From Akkermansia muciniphila (GTDB lineage Bacteria; Verrucomicrobiota; Verrucomicrobiia; Limisphaerales; UBA9464), in assembly GCA_945861565.1 (NCBI GenBank), contig CAMAUY010000024.1:1-57135 (forward strand): a stretch of 57,135 bases of DNA, written 5' to 3'. The stretch's first letter is position 1; the number at the start of each line of letters is the position of its first letter. Positions 38,934-47,409 of the stretch are shown here, one piece after another. A program made the position numbers and the translations under genes. The notes under the pieces are model-generated. The model ran no database searches. It was not told the origin of the DNA and worked only from the letters and a program-made list of their open reading frames with translations.

Positions 38934-39878
38934 ATGAAAACCTCGCTTAGCATACTGACGTCCCTGGGCATTGCCACCAGCACTCTCTTGGGTGCGGTCA
39001 CCGTGCCCGCGCCCTTACCTCCGGGTGCTCCGGCGCGGGTCGTCCAGTCCCCGGCGCCGAGAATTGTATCGGCACCTTCGGTCGTGCCCGCGTCGGTACC
39101 CGTTCCGGGTGGCCCAACGGTTGCCGCGCTTGCCTTTGACGCAAAAGAGAAGACGTATGACGCGAAAGTCGGTGAGCTGAAGGCCGTCTTCAAATTCTCC
39201 CTCACCAATACGGCGAGCACGGAGATTGTGGTCAACAGTGTCCGGACGTCCTGCGGTTGTACGGCTGCGCAATTGCCCTCTCAACCCTGGAAGATCGCCC
39301 CCGGCAGCGGGGGTGAAATCGGTTTCACGGTGGACCTAACTGGCAAGTTCGGGCGCCTGACAAAATCAGGCACTGTATTAACCTCGGTGGGGCAGCAAGT
39401 TTTGCTCCTGCACGTGAACATTCCGCAGCCAACCGTCGCGGCCGCCCGGGGGGGAGATCGACAGAAGAACCTGCAGATTGCAGCGGCCGATCGGCAGGCG
39501 GTTTTCCGAAATGATTGTGCCACGTGCCATGTACAACCGACCTTGGGTCACAAGGGCAAGGCGCTCTACGACACAGCGTGCGGGATCTGCCATGAGGCGG
39601 AACACCGCCAGGCGTTCGTGCCAAACCTGCGGGCGTTGAACAAGCCGACGGGACCGCAGTACTGGCAGACGTGGATCAATTACGGCCGAGAAGGCAGTCT
39701 GATGCCGGCTTTTATGAAGAGCAAAGGCGGCCCGCTTGACGACGACCAGATCGCGTCGTTGGTCGAGTACCTGGAGTCGGATTACAAGGCGGACCCTTCG
39801 TTGATTCCTCCGCTTGGGTTACCCGCGCCCGCGCCCGCGCCCGCGCCCGTCGGTCCCGCGGTTCCCAAGTCGTTTTGA
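38934..39878 (+). CDS. Secreted DUF1573 and cytochrome c fusion protein
   Basis: 314 residues with a signal peptide (MKTSLSILTSLGIATSTLLG). A Pro/Ala-rich stretch (about 25-62) leads to DUF1573 (about 65-165, with VRTSCGCTAA). The C-terminal domain has two C-x2-C-H motifs only 21 residues apart (Cys195-His199 CATCH and Cys216-His220 CGICH) and a methionine in GSLMPAF that could be an axial ligand. The protein ends in an Ala-Pro repeat. It is likely a periplasmic or surface electron carrier. GGAAGGA lies 11-17 bases before the ATG. Confidence 0.85.
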   Translation: MKTSLSILTSLGIATSTLLGAVTVPAPLPPGAPARVVQSPAPRIVSAPSVVPASVPVPGGPTVAALAFDAKEKTYDAKVGELKAVFKFSLTNTASTEIVVNSVRTSCGCTAAQLPSQPWKIAPGSGGEIGFTVDLTGKFGRLTKSGTVLTSVGQQVLLLHVNIPQPTVAAARGGDRQKNLQIAAADRQAVFRNDCATCHVQPTLGHKGKALYDTACGICHEAEHRQAFVPNLRALNKPTGPQYWQTWINYGREGSLMPAFMKSKGGPLDDDQIASLVEYLESDYKADPSLIPPLGLPAPAPAPAPVGPAVPKSF

Positions 39879-40183
39879 CGTGGCCGTTTCGCAGGGGAGG
39901 CTTCCCAGCGTTTCGCCAGGACGATCCCCTTCGCCCTGGATCAGGAATTACTACCAGGAGGCGATCGCGGGCGTTTCTGGTCCGGTGGATACTGGTTTTG
40001 GTCCTTTTGGTGAGTATGAGCACAGAGCACAGCCTGTGCGATCAGCGCATTATTTGAGTTCCCGGGTGGGCGCCGAGGGAATCATTGTCCGCGAACGCGA
40101 AGGGTGGGGCGGTGGTTCAAATACGGTTCCTCGATTTTCTCGCTTCGTGGGGGGGCTGAGCTTGGATAAGGATCCATCCGCAG
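39879..40183. other. Intergenic stretch without a supported gene
   Basis: About 305 bp between the DUF1573-cytochrome and GT4 genes. A 60-codon frame (39875-40057) has a hydrophobic stretch (FLVRWILVLVLLVSM) but no family features, so it is not called. No terminator or promoter was identified. Confidence 0.35.
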
Positions 40184-41356
40184 ATGCGGGTCCTCTTTTC
40201 TAATCGAAGCGCTCGGTGTTTCCTCGGCGGTGCCAACCGTGTCGTGGTGGAGACCTGCAACTGGCTGCACGCGTCGGGACATACGGTGGCACTTGCTTTC
40301 GACGACGGCGGCGCTCACGAGGTGGAGTGTCCGGTGTACCGCCTGCCCAGTCCCCTCGATGCCGCGGCTCGGTGGGCGGCACTTCATCGTGTGATCGGAG
40401 AATTTCGGCCAGATCTGGTGAGTTTGCACGTTTCCGACGCCATGGAGGTGTGCGCCCCGCTCCTACAGTCGGTTCCGGCGGCGTTGTTTGTTCATGACCA
40501 AAGTCTTTGGTGTTCGAGCGGCGATCGCATGACACGGGGATTTGTTTCCTGCCACCGGGCGCACGGAGTTGGCTGTCTATTTCACAACTATTGGTCGGGC
40601 TGTGGTGGTAAGAATCCGCTGGGGAACTGGCGCCGGTGGCGACGCGTGGAACGAGTGTACCCCGTTGTCGCAGCGGAACGTCTGCGGTTTCAGGTGGCGT
40701 CGGGATTCATGCGGCAGTCTTTGGAGGAAAATGGGTGTCCGCGGGAGCGGATCGATATCGTTCCGCTTTACGCCGAACGGCCCCTGGCGTTGAGTACGAC
40801 GGAGCCTGGTATGATCGTGTGCCCCTCCCGGTTGGTCCGAGGGAAGGGGGTTCAAGTGCTGATCGATGCCCTCGGGTTACTTCGAGATTTGTCCTGGCAG
40901 TTGGTCATTGCTGGCGACGGCCCGCAACGGAGCGCACTCGAGTTGCAGGCGGCCCGCCTGGGTTTGACCTCTCGAATCCGGTTTATAGGAGAGATCAAGC
41001 CGGCGGAGTTGGACGGATGGTACACGCGGTGTGCTCTGGTGGCGTTCCCGGTGCTTCGGCCGGAACCGTTTGGATTGGTTGGCATTGAGGCGCTGGCGGC
41101 CCAAAAACCCATTGTGGCGTTCACTGGTGGAGCCGTCGGCGAATGGCTCCAGCCGGAGGAAACTGGCATTGCGGTGGAAGAAAGGACGCCGACAGCGTTC
41201 GCCGCTGCTCTCCGTCGCCTGCTGCAGGATCCGAGTCTGCTGCAGCGTATGTCCGAAGCCACCTGCCGACATTGGCCGCAGTATGCGCGGGAAGAATATT
41301 TGAAACGGCTGATCCAATCCTACACCCGGACGATCGATCGGTGGCACGGCCGATAG
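40184..41356 (+). CDS. GT4-family glycosyltransferase
   Basis: 390 residues. N-terminal GT-B half: SARCFLGGANRVVVETCNWL; a cysteine-rich insert spans about 108-145 (SCHRAHGVGCLFHNYWSGCG). C-terminal donor half: CPSRLVRGKGVQVLIDALGL, LVIAGDGPQ, RIRFIGEI and RPEPFGLVGIEALAAQKPIV, where EPFGLVGIEA is the E-x7-E motif of GT4 enzymes. It transfers a sugar from a nucleotide donor, probably in cell-surface polysaccharide or glycolipid synthesis. The cysteine insert could bind a metal. Confidence 0.9.
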   Translation: MRVLFSNRSARCFLGGANRVVVETCNWLHASGHTVALAFDDGGAHEVECPVYRLPSPLDAAARWAALHRVIGEFRPDLVSLHVSDAMEVCAPLLQSVPAALFVHDQSLWCSSGDRMTRGFVSCHRAHGVGCLFHNYWSGCGGKNPLGNWRRWRRVERVYPVVAAERLRFQVASGFMRQSLEENGCPRERIDIVPLYAERPLALSTTEPGMIVCPSRLVRGKGVQVLIDALGLLRDLSWQLVIAGDGPQRSALELQAARLGLTSRIRFIGEIKPAELDGWYTRCALVAFPVLRPEPFGLVGIEALAAQKPIVAFTGGAVGEWLQPEETGIAVEERTPTAFAAALRRLLQDPSLLQRMSEATCRHWPQYAREEYLKRLIQSYTRTIDRWHGR

Positions 41357-41381
41357 AGGTCGGTCCCGGTAGATTGCGGCG

Positions 41382-42776
41382 CTAGAATTCAATCGACTGA
41401 CCACGAAATGGAACCAGGACCTCGGCCTTTGGTTTGAGTTTCCGAAGGGTATCGCCCCAGGCGAGGGCGGAGGTTTCTTCCCCGTGCACGGCCACGATCT
41501 TGCGAATATTGCCGGTAATCGCGTTTACGTACTGAATCAATTCGGATTTACCCGCATGGCCCGAGAAGGCATCGATTCGAGCCACTTCCGCTTTGATTTC
41601 GTGGGGTTCCCCAAAAATATTGACGACTTTTGCCCCGGAAAGAATGTGGGCACCCAGGGTGTGTTCTGCGCAAAAGCCGACAAAAAGAATGAGGTTCTTT
41701 GGGCTTTTGCCGTGATTGATGAGGTGGTGCCGAATGCGGCCGGCCTCAGCCATTCCTGAAGCACTGATGATGATGCACGGATCTTTGAGTTCGTTGAGTT
41801 TCTTCGAGTACGATACATCACGGATATACGTGAGATTTTCCATCCCGAAGGGGTTTCCCTTATTGTGGAGATACTCGTAAGTCTCCTCATCAAAGCATTC
41901 CGGGTGAAGACGGAATATTTCCGTGGCATTTACGGCCAACGGGCTGTCGACAAAGATTGGCACGCGGTCCAGTTTGCCTTCATCGGTGAGTCGGTGGAGC
42001 TCATAGACGAGCTGCTGGGTTCGTCCGACGGCAAAGGCAGGAATGATCACTTTGCCGCCCCGCGTGAGTGCCTCGGAAACCAGGCGGCAGAGGTCGCCAC
42101 GGGCGTCGACCGGATCATGATGCTCGCGATCGCCGTAGGTGCTTTCGATCTGGAGGAAATCGACGTTCTCGACAGCCACGGGATCCCGGAGAATATCCTG
42201 GTTCGGGCGGCCGATGTCACCGCTGAACAGGTAGCGAAATTTACGGCCACGTTCCTCGACATCGAGAATCACCTGAGCGGCGCCCAGGATATGGCCGGCA
42301 TCGACGAAGGTGACCTTTACGCCCGGGGCAATCTGCATGGGGCGGTTATAGCTAATTGTGACAAACAGCTCCGAAACTTTGTGGGCATCATGGGCATCAT
42401 AGAGAGGTTCGACGGGTGGGAGCCCCTTCTTGGCTCGCTGTTTGGAGATATATTCACAATCCGCCCGCTGAATCTCCGCCGAATCGGCGAGCATCAGGGC
42501 GGCGAGATCGCGCGTTGCAAAGGTGCAAAAAATGTTCGACTGGAAGCCTTTTCTATAAAGGTTCGGAAAATTCCCCACGTGATCGATGTGGGCATGGCTG
42601 ACGACCGCCACATCGATCGTTTTGGGATCAAATGCAAATGTCCGGTTGCGCTCGAGAGACTCTTCGCGCCGGCCCTGAAATAATCCGCACTCCATCAGAA
42701 TGCGGTGTTCGTTTACCTCAATAAGATACTGAGAACCGGTCGTAGTCCGGGCGGCACCGTAGAAGGTAACTTTCAT
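41382..42776 (-). CDS. Metallo-beta-lactamase fold protein with beta-CASP and RNA-specificity domain
   Basis: 464 residues. MBL motif 2 is SHAHIDHVG (HxHxDH); GHILGAAQ and FSGDIGRPNQDIL supply further ligands. The beta-CASP part contains ESTYGDREHH, IIPAFAVGRTQQLVYELHRL and ISASGMAEAGRIRHHL; the C-terminal FSGHAGKSEL and VHGEETSALAW complete the family. It resembles CPSF73/RNase-J type exo- or endoribonucleases. The prediction is RNA processing in the cytoplasm. It is transcribed alone. Confidence 0.93.
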   Translation of the reverse strand: MKVTFYGAARTTTGSQYLIEVNEHRILMECGLFQGRREESLERNRTFAFDPKTIDVAVVSHAHIDHVGNFPNLYRKGFQSNIFCTFATRDLAALMLADSAEIQRADCEYISKQRAKKGLPPVEPLYDAHDAHKVSELFVTISYNRPMQIAPGVKVTFVDAGHILGAAQVILDVEERGRKFRYLFSGDIGRPNQDILRDPVAVENVDFLQIESTYGDREHHDPVDARGDLCRLVSEALTRGGKVIIPAFAVGRTQQLVYELHRLTDEGKLDRVPIFVDSPLAVNATEIFRLHPECFDEETYEYLHNKGNPFGMENLTYIRDVSYSKKLNELKDPCIIISASGMAEAGRIRHHLINHGKSPKNLILFVGFCAEHTLGAHILSGAKVVNIFGEPHEIKAEVARIDAFSGHAGKSELIQYVNAITGNIRKIVAVHGEETSALAWGDTLRKLKPKAEVLVPFRGQSIEF

Positions 42777-42889
42777 GGATTAAGACGATGCGGAGTGATC
42801 GTAGGGTGTGCAATCCTCAAAGTCCGCGCTGGTTTTAGCCGGGTCATGGAGTCCCCAGCGGGCCTGATGCAAGGGCTCAGCGGAGGTAC

Positions 42890-43093
42890 CTACCGTTCCC
42901 CACCGAGAAGACGCGCCGGCAGCAACAGGATGGCTTTAAGGAGCGCGAGGACACCGCTGACCACCGCCCCGACGACTCGAACCGGCAGGGACAGAAGCCA
43001 AACCACCGGCCAGAGCACCAGGGCGGCCAACGCCAGCGGCCAGCACACGACGAACAGTAGGAGCCAAACGGCCAAGCAACACAGTGTTCTCAT
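42890..43093 (-). CDS. Small hydrophobic membrane protein
   Basis: 67 residues from the ATG at 43093, preceded by GAAGG; a GTG at 43108 would add five residues. Almost the entire protein is hydrophobic (MRTLCCLAVWLLLFVVCWPL...), forming two predicted transmembrane helices followed by LLLPARLLGGER. Proteins of this composition are widespread in bacteria; no function is established. It is isolated between the beta-CASP gene and a PIN-domain remnant. Confidence 0.6.
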   Translation of the reverse strand: MRTLCCLAVWLLLFVVCWPLALAALVLWPVVWLLSLPVRVVGAVVSGVLALLKAILLLPARLLGGER

Positions 43094-43235
43094 CAACCTT
43101 CGAGACACCCCACGCGTTGATTTGTTTCAACGAAAATGAATCGAAATGGGGTCGGTCAATAGTATTGTGCTTTTTTCCGCAGATCGCGTTGCTGCCGTTT
43201 GCTCTTTCCAGGGCGTCCCGCGGCAAGCATCGATG

Positions 43236-43427
43236 CGTTGGAAATTGGCGGGAGATTCCAGATTTCTTCACTGGGATGCGCTCTTTGTGGCCGCGGCGAC
43301 CCGGCTTAACTGCGCGATTCTTTATTCCGAGGAACTTTCCGAGGGCCGGCAGCATGGGACCGTGCGTGCGCTACATCCCTTCCTTCGATCGAGTCGAAAA
43401 GTGGATCCTGACTCTATCGTGGATTGA
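43236..43427 (+). pseudogene. C-terminal remnant of a PIN-domain toxin (VapC-like)
   Basis: The frame contains FLHWDALFVAAATRLNCAIL and then YSEELSEGRQHGTVRALHPF. This is the C-terminal end of PIN toxins, with the last acidic residues (WDA, SEEL) of the nuclease site. The N-terminal half with the first catalytic Asp is absent and no antitoxin precedes it, so the toxin is inactive. The remaining upstream gap (43094-43235) holds nothing recognisable. Confidence 0.7.
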
Positions 43428-43463
43428 GTTTGCCAGCGGCATTGGGTATCGACGGGAGTGCTT

Positions 43464-46037
43464 TTGAAGAAACGACGTAGCGGTCGCGAGTCCCGGAAGT
43501 CTCGCGAGGTTGCTTTGAATCGTTGGTGGAATGGGTATTGGGTCTGGGTGGTGGGACTCGCTGTGCTGGGTGGGATGGCCTATTTCGTGGCCCTACAATG
43601 GATGCTGAGGAAGCCTACGGCGGCCTTCGAAACCCATCGCTTAGAGTATTGGACCCCGGAGAGTGGTCCCTTTCTGTCGCGGCACAGCCGACTTGTTTCA
43701 GTGCCGTTTGAGCGGGTTCGGAGCGACGACGGCAAGACGCTTCTGACGATGGAGCTTAGTGCCTGGCCTGGGTGGAAGAGTCGGTTCTCGCAGGCGACTC
43801 GGATCGGCTTCTATCTGGACTTGCATGCTCCGACGGGCCCTGGGGGAAGCCTCGATGGGTGGGCCCGCATCCGGACTGCTGAGCTGAGTTCGGAAGGGAG
43901 GGTGACGAGTTTCAAGATTGACGGCCCCGCAAACTTAGAGAATGGAGATTTGTTGGAGCTTGTCCGGGTGGGTAAGTCGGGGATGGACGAGGCGATTCCG
44001 GCCCGCTGGCAATTAGTCGTTGAGGCGGATGCGCCGGGGTTAGTGGCGCTGCGGTGCCATGTCATCACGACGGAGTCCTTCGAAGCGGTGAAAGAGCCTG
44101 CATTGGGGATATTTGCCCGCACGGTCGAGTGGCAAACTGGGCAGCCGACGAACGTGGTCAATGTGTGCATTCCCCACGGGCGGTTTACCACGCACGATTC
44201 GACGACTGCCAGCAGCCGCCACGACGTATTGACTGCACTGGGCCGGTTTTCAGGTGGGCTAACGACGTGGCTGAGCGTCGCCGCGGTCCTACTCGCGGTC
44301 GGAATTGGTGTCTTTCCGTGGGTTGAGCCGGCGCTGCCCCGACCGGAGATTCTCGCGGTACGGACTGCGGTGGGCGTCAGTTGCCTGTGGCTGGCCTTCG
44401 GGCTTGGCAATGCCGTATTGACCCCGGTGATGTCGGGAGCGGATGAACCGGAGACGTTGCGAGGCTATGATTCGGAGATATCGGATCCGAGTGGGCCGGG
44501 AGGTGTTGCCGCGTTGGACAGTCAATCGGGGATTCAGCGGCGGCGGTTTCATCCGGAACAAAAACTGACGATGCAGGATCTTGCCGGACGACCGGAGCCT
44601 GGCATTGAAATGGCGGCCGCGGAGTTGCGCCCGGAAACCCGATCAGCGGTTGGCCGAGTTGCGTGGCGAATGACGTCCTGGATCGGGGGCGAGGCCTCGG
44701 CTGCGGAGTACCTATTTCGGCGACGACTTTTAAGTTTGTTAGTGACGGCGTTGGGGGTGGCAGTGTTGTCAGCGATGGCGGCGATTGGACGCCCGGACGA
44801 AGGGCACACCGGGTGGGGGGCGGTTCTCCTTTTGCTGGTACCGTGCTTACCCTGGTGGGGGATGAATTTTTCTGGCCATCCTTTTGTGCTCTTTTCGGGG
44901 ATGATTCTGGCAGGGTCGATTGGTCTCTTGCTGCAGCGCGTTCGAGTGCCTTGGTGGCTTGGTGGCGTCTACGGACTGGGCCTTGGGTTGTTACTGCATA
45001 GCGCGGGCGGGATGATGCCTGCAGCGGCTTTTTCCTCGGTCCTATTGTTGGCTCAGCCGCTCCGGGCATTGCTTCCCGCGACGATCAAGGATGCACGACC
45101 GGCAGCACAGATTGTTGGTTTCTGGGGACTTCTTGGGATAGGGGTTTGCCTTCCGCGCCTGATTTCAAATTCACTCTTCGACCTGCGTCAGGCGGAACTG
45201 CTGAGCGAATTCACTCAGAGAATTCACCAGCCATGGCTTGCTGCGCTGCCCTTACCCGTCGTGGTGTTCATTGCGGTGTGTTTGCTCGCTCTGCTGGAGT
45301 TAGGGGCGCATTCTTTCGGTCAATCGAATGGGGGAGGGGGGACGTTTGGGGCGTTGATCAGCCGCTTGACCCCATGGGCTTGGCTGGCGGCGTTTGCAGT
45401 TGGGGTTGCCCTGGTTAGTTCGATCTTGATGCCGGTCGGGTTTGTTACCAGCGGCAGCATTGCTTGGCCTCCCTCCGCGATGGTGCCTGGATCGGGAGTT
45501 GTACCTCCGCTGCTGCCGGCGCTCGCAACTTTACGGGAGGATCGCCCTGGGGCAGCCGTCGTGCGGGAGGTGGTTGGGGCTACGTTCCGTTCTTTGGGTC
45601 CGGGCGATAGAGATTTTCTGACGGTTGGGTCCTTTTGGAACGGCGTGGGCTATCCCGATGTCCTCCTGCCGGGATGGCTGATTTCGCCATTAATTATATT
45701 CTTCATGGTGGGATACGCGTTGCTCTGGTGGCGCTGTTCCCGGACTACGCACACGCATCGGCTGATTCAACTCACATTGCTCACGCTTGCTCTGGTGGTA
45801 TGGGTCGCCTTGGTGGCAGCGGAGGTCCATCTTTCGGGGGGGCGATTGATCCTGGATGCCGGCATCCTGCTCCCCTTTCACCTCGTTCTTCTGGCGGTAG
45901 GCGCCCACGGGTGGGTGCCGTCACTGCTCGGCTGGCAAAAACGCAATCCGGCATCCCTGGCGTTTCTCCTGATATCGGCGGTGCTCACCGTTCATCTCGT
46001 CGCGGCGAGCCAGCTCCTCGCGCGGCACTTCGAGTGA
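43464..46037 (+). CDS. Large polytopic membrane protein of unknown function
   Basis: 857 residues from a TTG at 43464 that has GGGAG seven bases upstream; a GTG at 43458 is in frame but too close to the ribosome site. One N-terminal membrane segment (WVWVVGLAVLGGMAYFVALQ) is followed by an extracytoplasmic domain (about 50-260) and ten or so further membrane segments. GADEPETLRGYDSEI after the second segment resembles the acidic first-loop motif of GT-C or DUF2142-like proteins. It may be a polyprenyl-dependent glycosyltransferase, but this is a weak inference. It converges with the last BMC-operon gene with two bases between the stops. Confidence 0.6.
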   Translation: MKKRRSGRESRKSREVALNRWWNGYWVWVVGLAVLGGMAYFVALQWMLRKPTAAFETHRLEYWTPESGPFLSRHSRLVSVPFERVRSDDGKTLLTMELSAWPGWKSRFSQATRIGFYLDLHAPTGPGGSLDGWARIRTAELSSEGRVTSFKIDGPANLENGDLLELVRVGKSGMDEAIPARWQLVVEADAPGLVALRCHVITTESFEAVKEPALGIFARTVEWQTGQPTNVVNVCIPHGRFTTHDSTTASSRHDVLTALGRFSGGLTTWLSVAAVLLAVGIGVFPWVEPALPRPEILAVRTAVGVSCLWLAFGLGNAVLTPVMSGADEPETLRGYDSEISDPSGPGGVAALDSQSGIQRRRFHPEQKLTMQDLAGRPEPGIEMAAAELRPETRSAVGRVAWRMTSWIGGEASAAEYLFRRRLLSLLVTALGVAVLSAMAAIGRPDEGHTGWGAVLLLLVPCLPWWGMNFSGHPFVLFSGMILAGSIGLLLQRVRVPWWLGGVYGLGLGLLLHSAGGMMPAAAFSSVLLLAQPLRALLPATIKDARPAAQIVGFWGLLGIGVCLPRLISNSLFDLRQAELLSEFTQRIHQPWLAALPLPVVVFIAVCLLALLELGAHSFGQSNGGGGTFGALISRLTPWAWLAAFAVGVALVSSILMPVGFVTSGSIAWPPSAMVPGSGVVPPLLPALATLREDRPGAAVVREVVGATFRSLGPGDRDFLTVGSFWNGVGYPDVLLPGWLISPLIIFFMVGYALLWWRCSRTTHTHRLIQLTLLTLALVVWVALVAAEVHLSGGRLILDAGILLPFHLVLLAVGAHGWVPSLLGWQKRNPASLAFLLISAVLTVHLVAASQLLARHFE

Positions 46038-46039
46038 GG

Positions 46040-47359
46040 TCAACCGAAGGTGCGCTTTAACCTCGAGCGGTGATAGGCCACACGCTCGACCGGGGTCATC
46101 CGATCGAAGTCCGGACCGCCCTCCGCCCGTTTTGGCCAATCCTCCGGCACAGCCATGCGGTCCGCAGAATTCGAGCGGGCTGCTGGTTCCGGCTTTGGAC
46201 TCGGGACCTCAGCTGAAGCGGGTTTTGCAGTGGCGATCGGATTGTTCCTCACTTCCACATTGGCCCTCCGCACGGCGTGGCCGTCGTAGCTCATGGCCTG
46301 GTCAGTTAACTTTAGATCTTCGTCGAGCACCCGGTGCGGTTTGATTCCCCGGCCTTGCAAGACGCCGTGGTACGCGCGCACAGCTTCCTCGGGCGTCGCT
46401 TTCCCGTCGGTAATCAGGCGCAGCATCTCGATGAACGCAAGCTGGTGTTCGGCATTGTTAATCTTACGCCCATAGAGAGCCACGCGGGCTCCATATTTCT
46501 GCGCATCGTGGACGAGCTTGAAGGCGTCGAAGGTGGTGCCGGCACTGCCCCCGAGAATGCCCACGACAAGGTTCGGATCATACTGGGCCAGCTCCTCCAT
46601 GGCTTTTGGACCGTGATAAACAATCTTGAGGAAATCCGGCCGACCGGATTGCGGCACGCCCGCGAGGGTCCGGAGAATATTGTCGTTGATAAACTCCCCC
46701 AGTTTTTCGGGCGGGATGCCCGAATCCACGTTCGGATCAAAGATTTCCAGGAAATGTCGGAATTGTTTCCGTTCGGCCTCTTCTCGAAATCCCTTATACC
46801 ACAGGAGAGCTTCGCGGTCTTGTTCCAGCTGATTGACGAAGGTGATGGAGTATAGGCCCAGATTCGCGCCCGGAAAGGCGTCGCTTCCACGACCGTCGCG
46901 GTTGCACTCGATCTCGCCGCACTGGATATGGTCGATGCTCGCGCTGCGGAACGGTTGGGATGGCTCGCGGGTATAACAACCGTGCCGAGCCGCCCAGACG
47001 TCGGTCGTATCGTTGGCACGGGCGGCCGGGGTCACGTGAGAATTGCGGAATAGGCCTTCCTGGATGGTGAGCAATTCATTGACGTACGCGGACATGAGCA
47101 TGATATCCACGAGTCCCTGCTGGGTAACTTCTCGGATGATGTCGAGGAACTCCGGGAGGTTGCGGCATCCAAATTCGTCGCGATTCCAGACCTCGGGCGA
47201 AAACTGCGCCGGCCGGGCGCCCGGCCGCGCAAGATAGCCCCGCGGCCCGGGTGCCCGGACGCCAAACGCCATGTCCGCGTCCTTGGCGTCCGCCAAAATG
47301 AAGGCGCGCGACGCCGGGTTGGTGCGGATTTCAGCGAGCTTGGTATCGAGAGACTTCAT
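46040..47359 (-). CDS. Predicted TIM-barrel protein of the BMC operon, with C-terminal encapsulation-like tail
   Basis: 439 residues from the ATG at 47359. The middle shows features of class I aldolase-like barrels: FLKIVYHGPKAMEEL, then LVVGILGGSAGTTFDAFKLV and YGRKINNAEHQLAF, which resemble the later strands of LacD/FbaB-type proteins. No activity is known. After about residue 365 a Pro/Ala/Ser-rich linker (TAKPASAEVPSPKPEPAARS) leads to MTPVERVAYHRSRLKRTFG, an amphipathic helix. In BMC cargo proteins such tails target enzymes to the shell. It is the last gene of the operon, 50 bases after the dehydrogenase gene. Confidence 0.75.
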   Translation of the reverse strand: MKSLDTKLAEIRTNPASRAFILADAKDADMAFGVRAPGPRGYLARPGARPAQFSPEVWNRDEFGCRNLPEFLDIIREVTQQGLVDIMLMSAYVNELLTIQEGLFRNSHVTPAARANDTTDVWAARHGCYTREPSQPFRSASIDHIQCGEIECNRDGRGSDAFPGANLGLYSITFVNQLEQDREALLWYKGFREEAERKQFRHFLEIFDPNVDSGIPPEKLGEFINDNILRTLAGVPQSGRPDFLKIVYHGPKAMEELAQYDPNLVVGILGGSAGTTFDAFKLVHDAQKYGARVALYGRKINNAEHQLAFIEMLRLITDGKATPEEAVRAYHGVLQGRGIKPHRVLDEDLKLTDQAMSYDGHAVRRANVEVRNNPIATAKPASAEVPSPKPEPAARSNSADRMAVPEDWPKRAEGGPDFDRMTPVERVAYHRSRLKRTFG

Positions 47360-47409
47360 GCCAATGTATTTTGCAGGATCGAATCGAGGAAACCGGAGCG
47401 CCGGGCGTT

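Noticed and set aside
39875..40057. 60-codon frame with a hydrophobic stretch after the cytochrome fusion gene
   Set aside because: No Shine-Dalgarno, no family similarity and a basic low-complexity N-terminus; not enough to call a gene.
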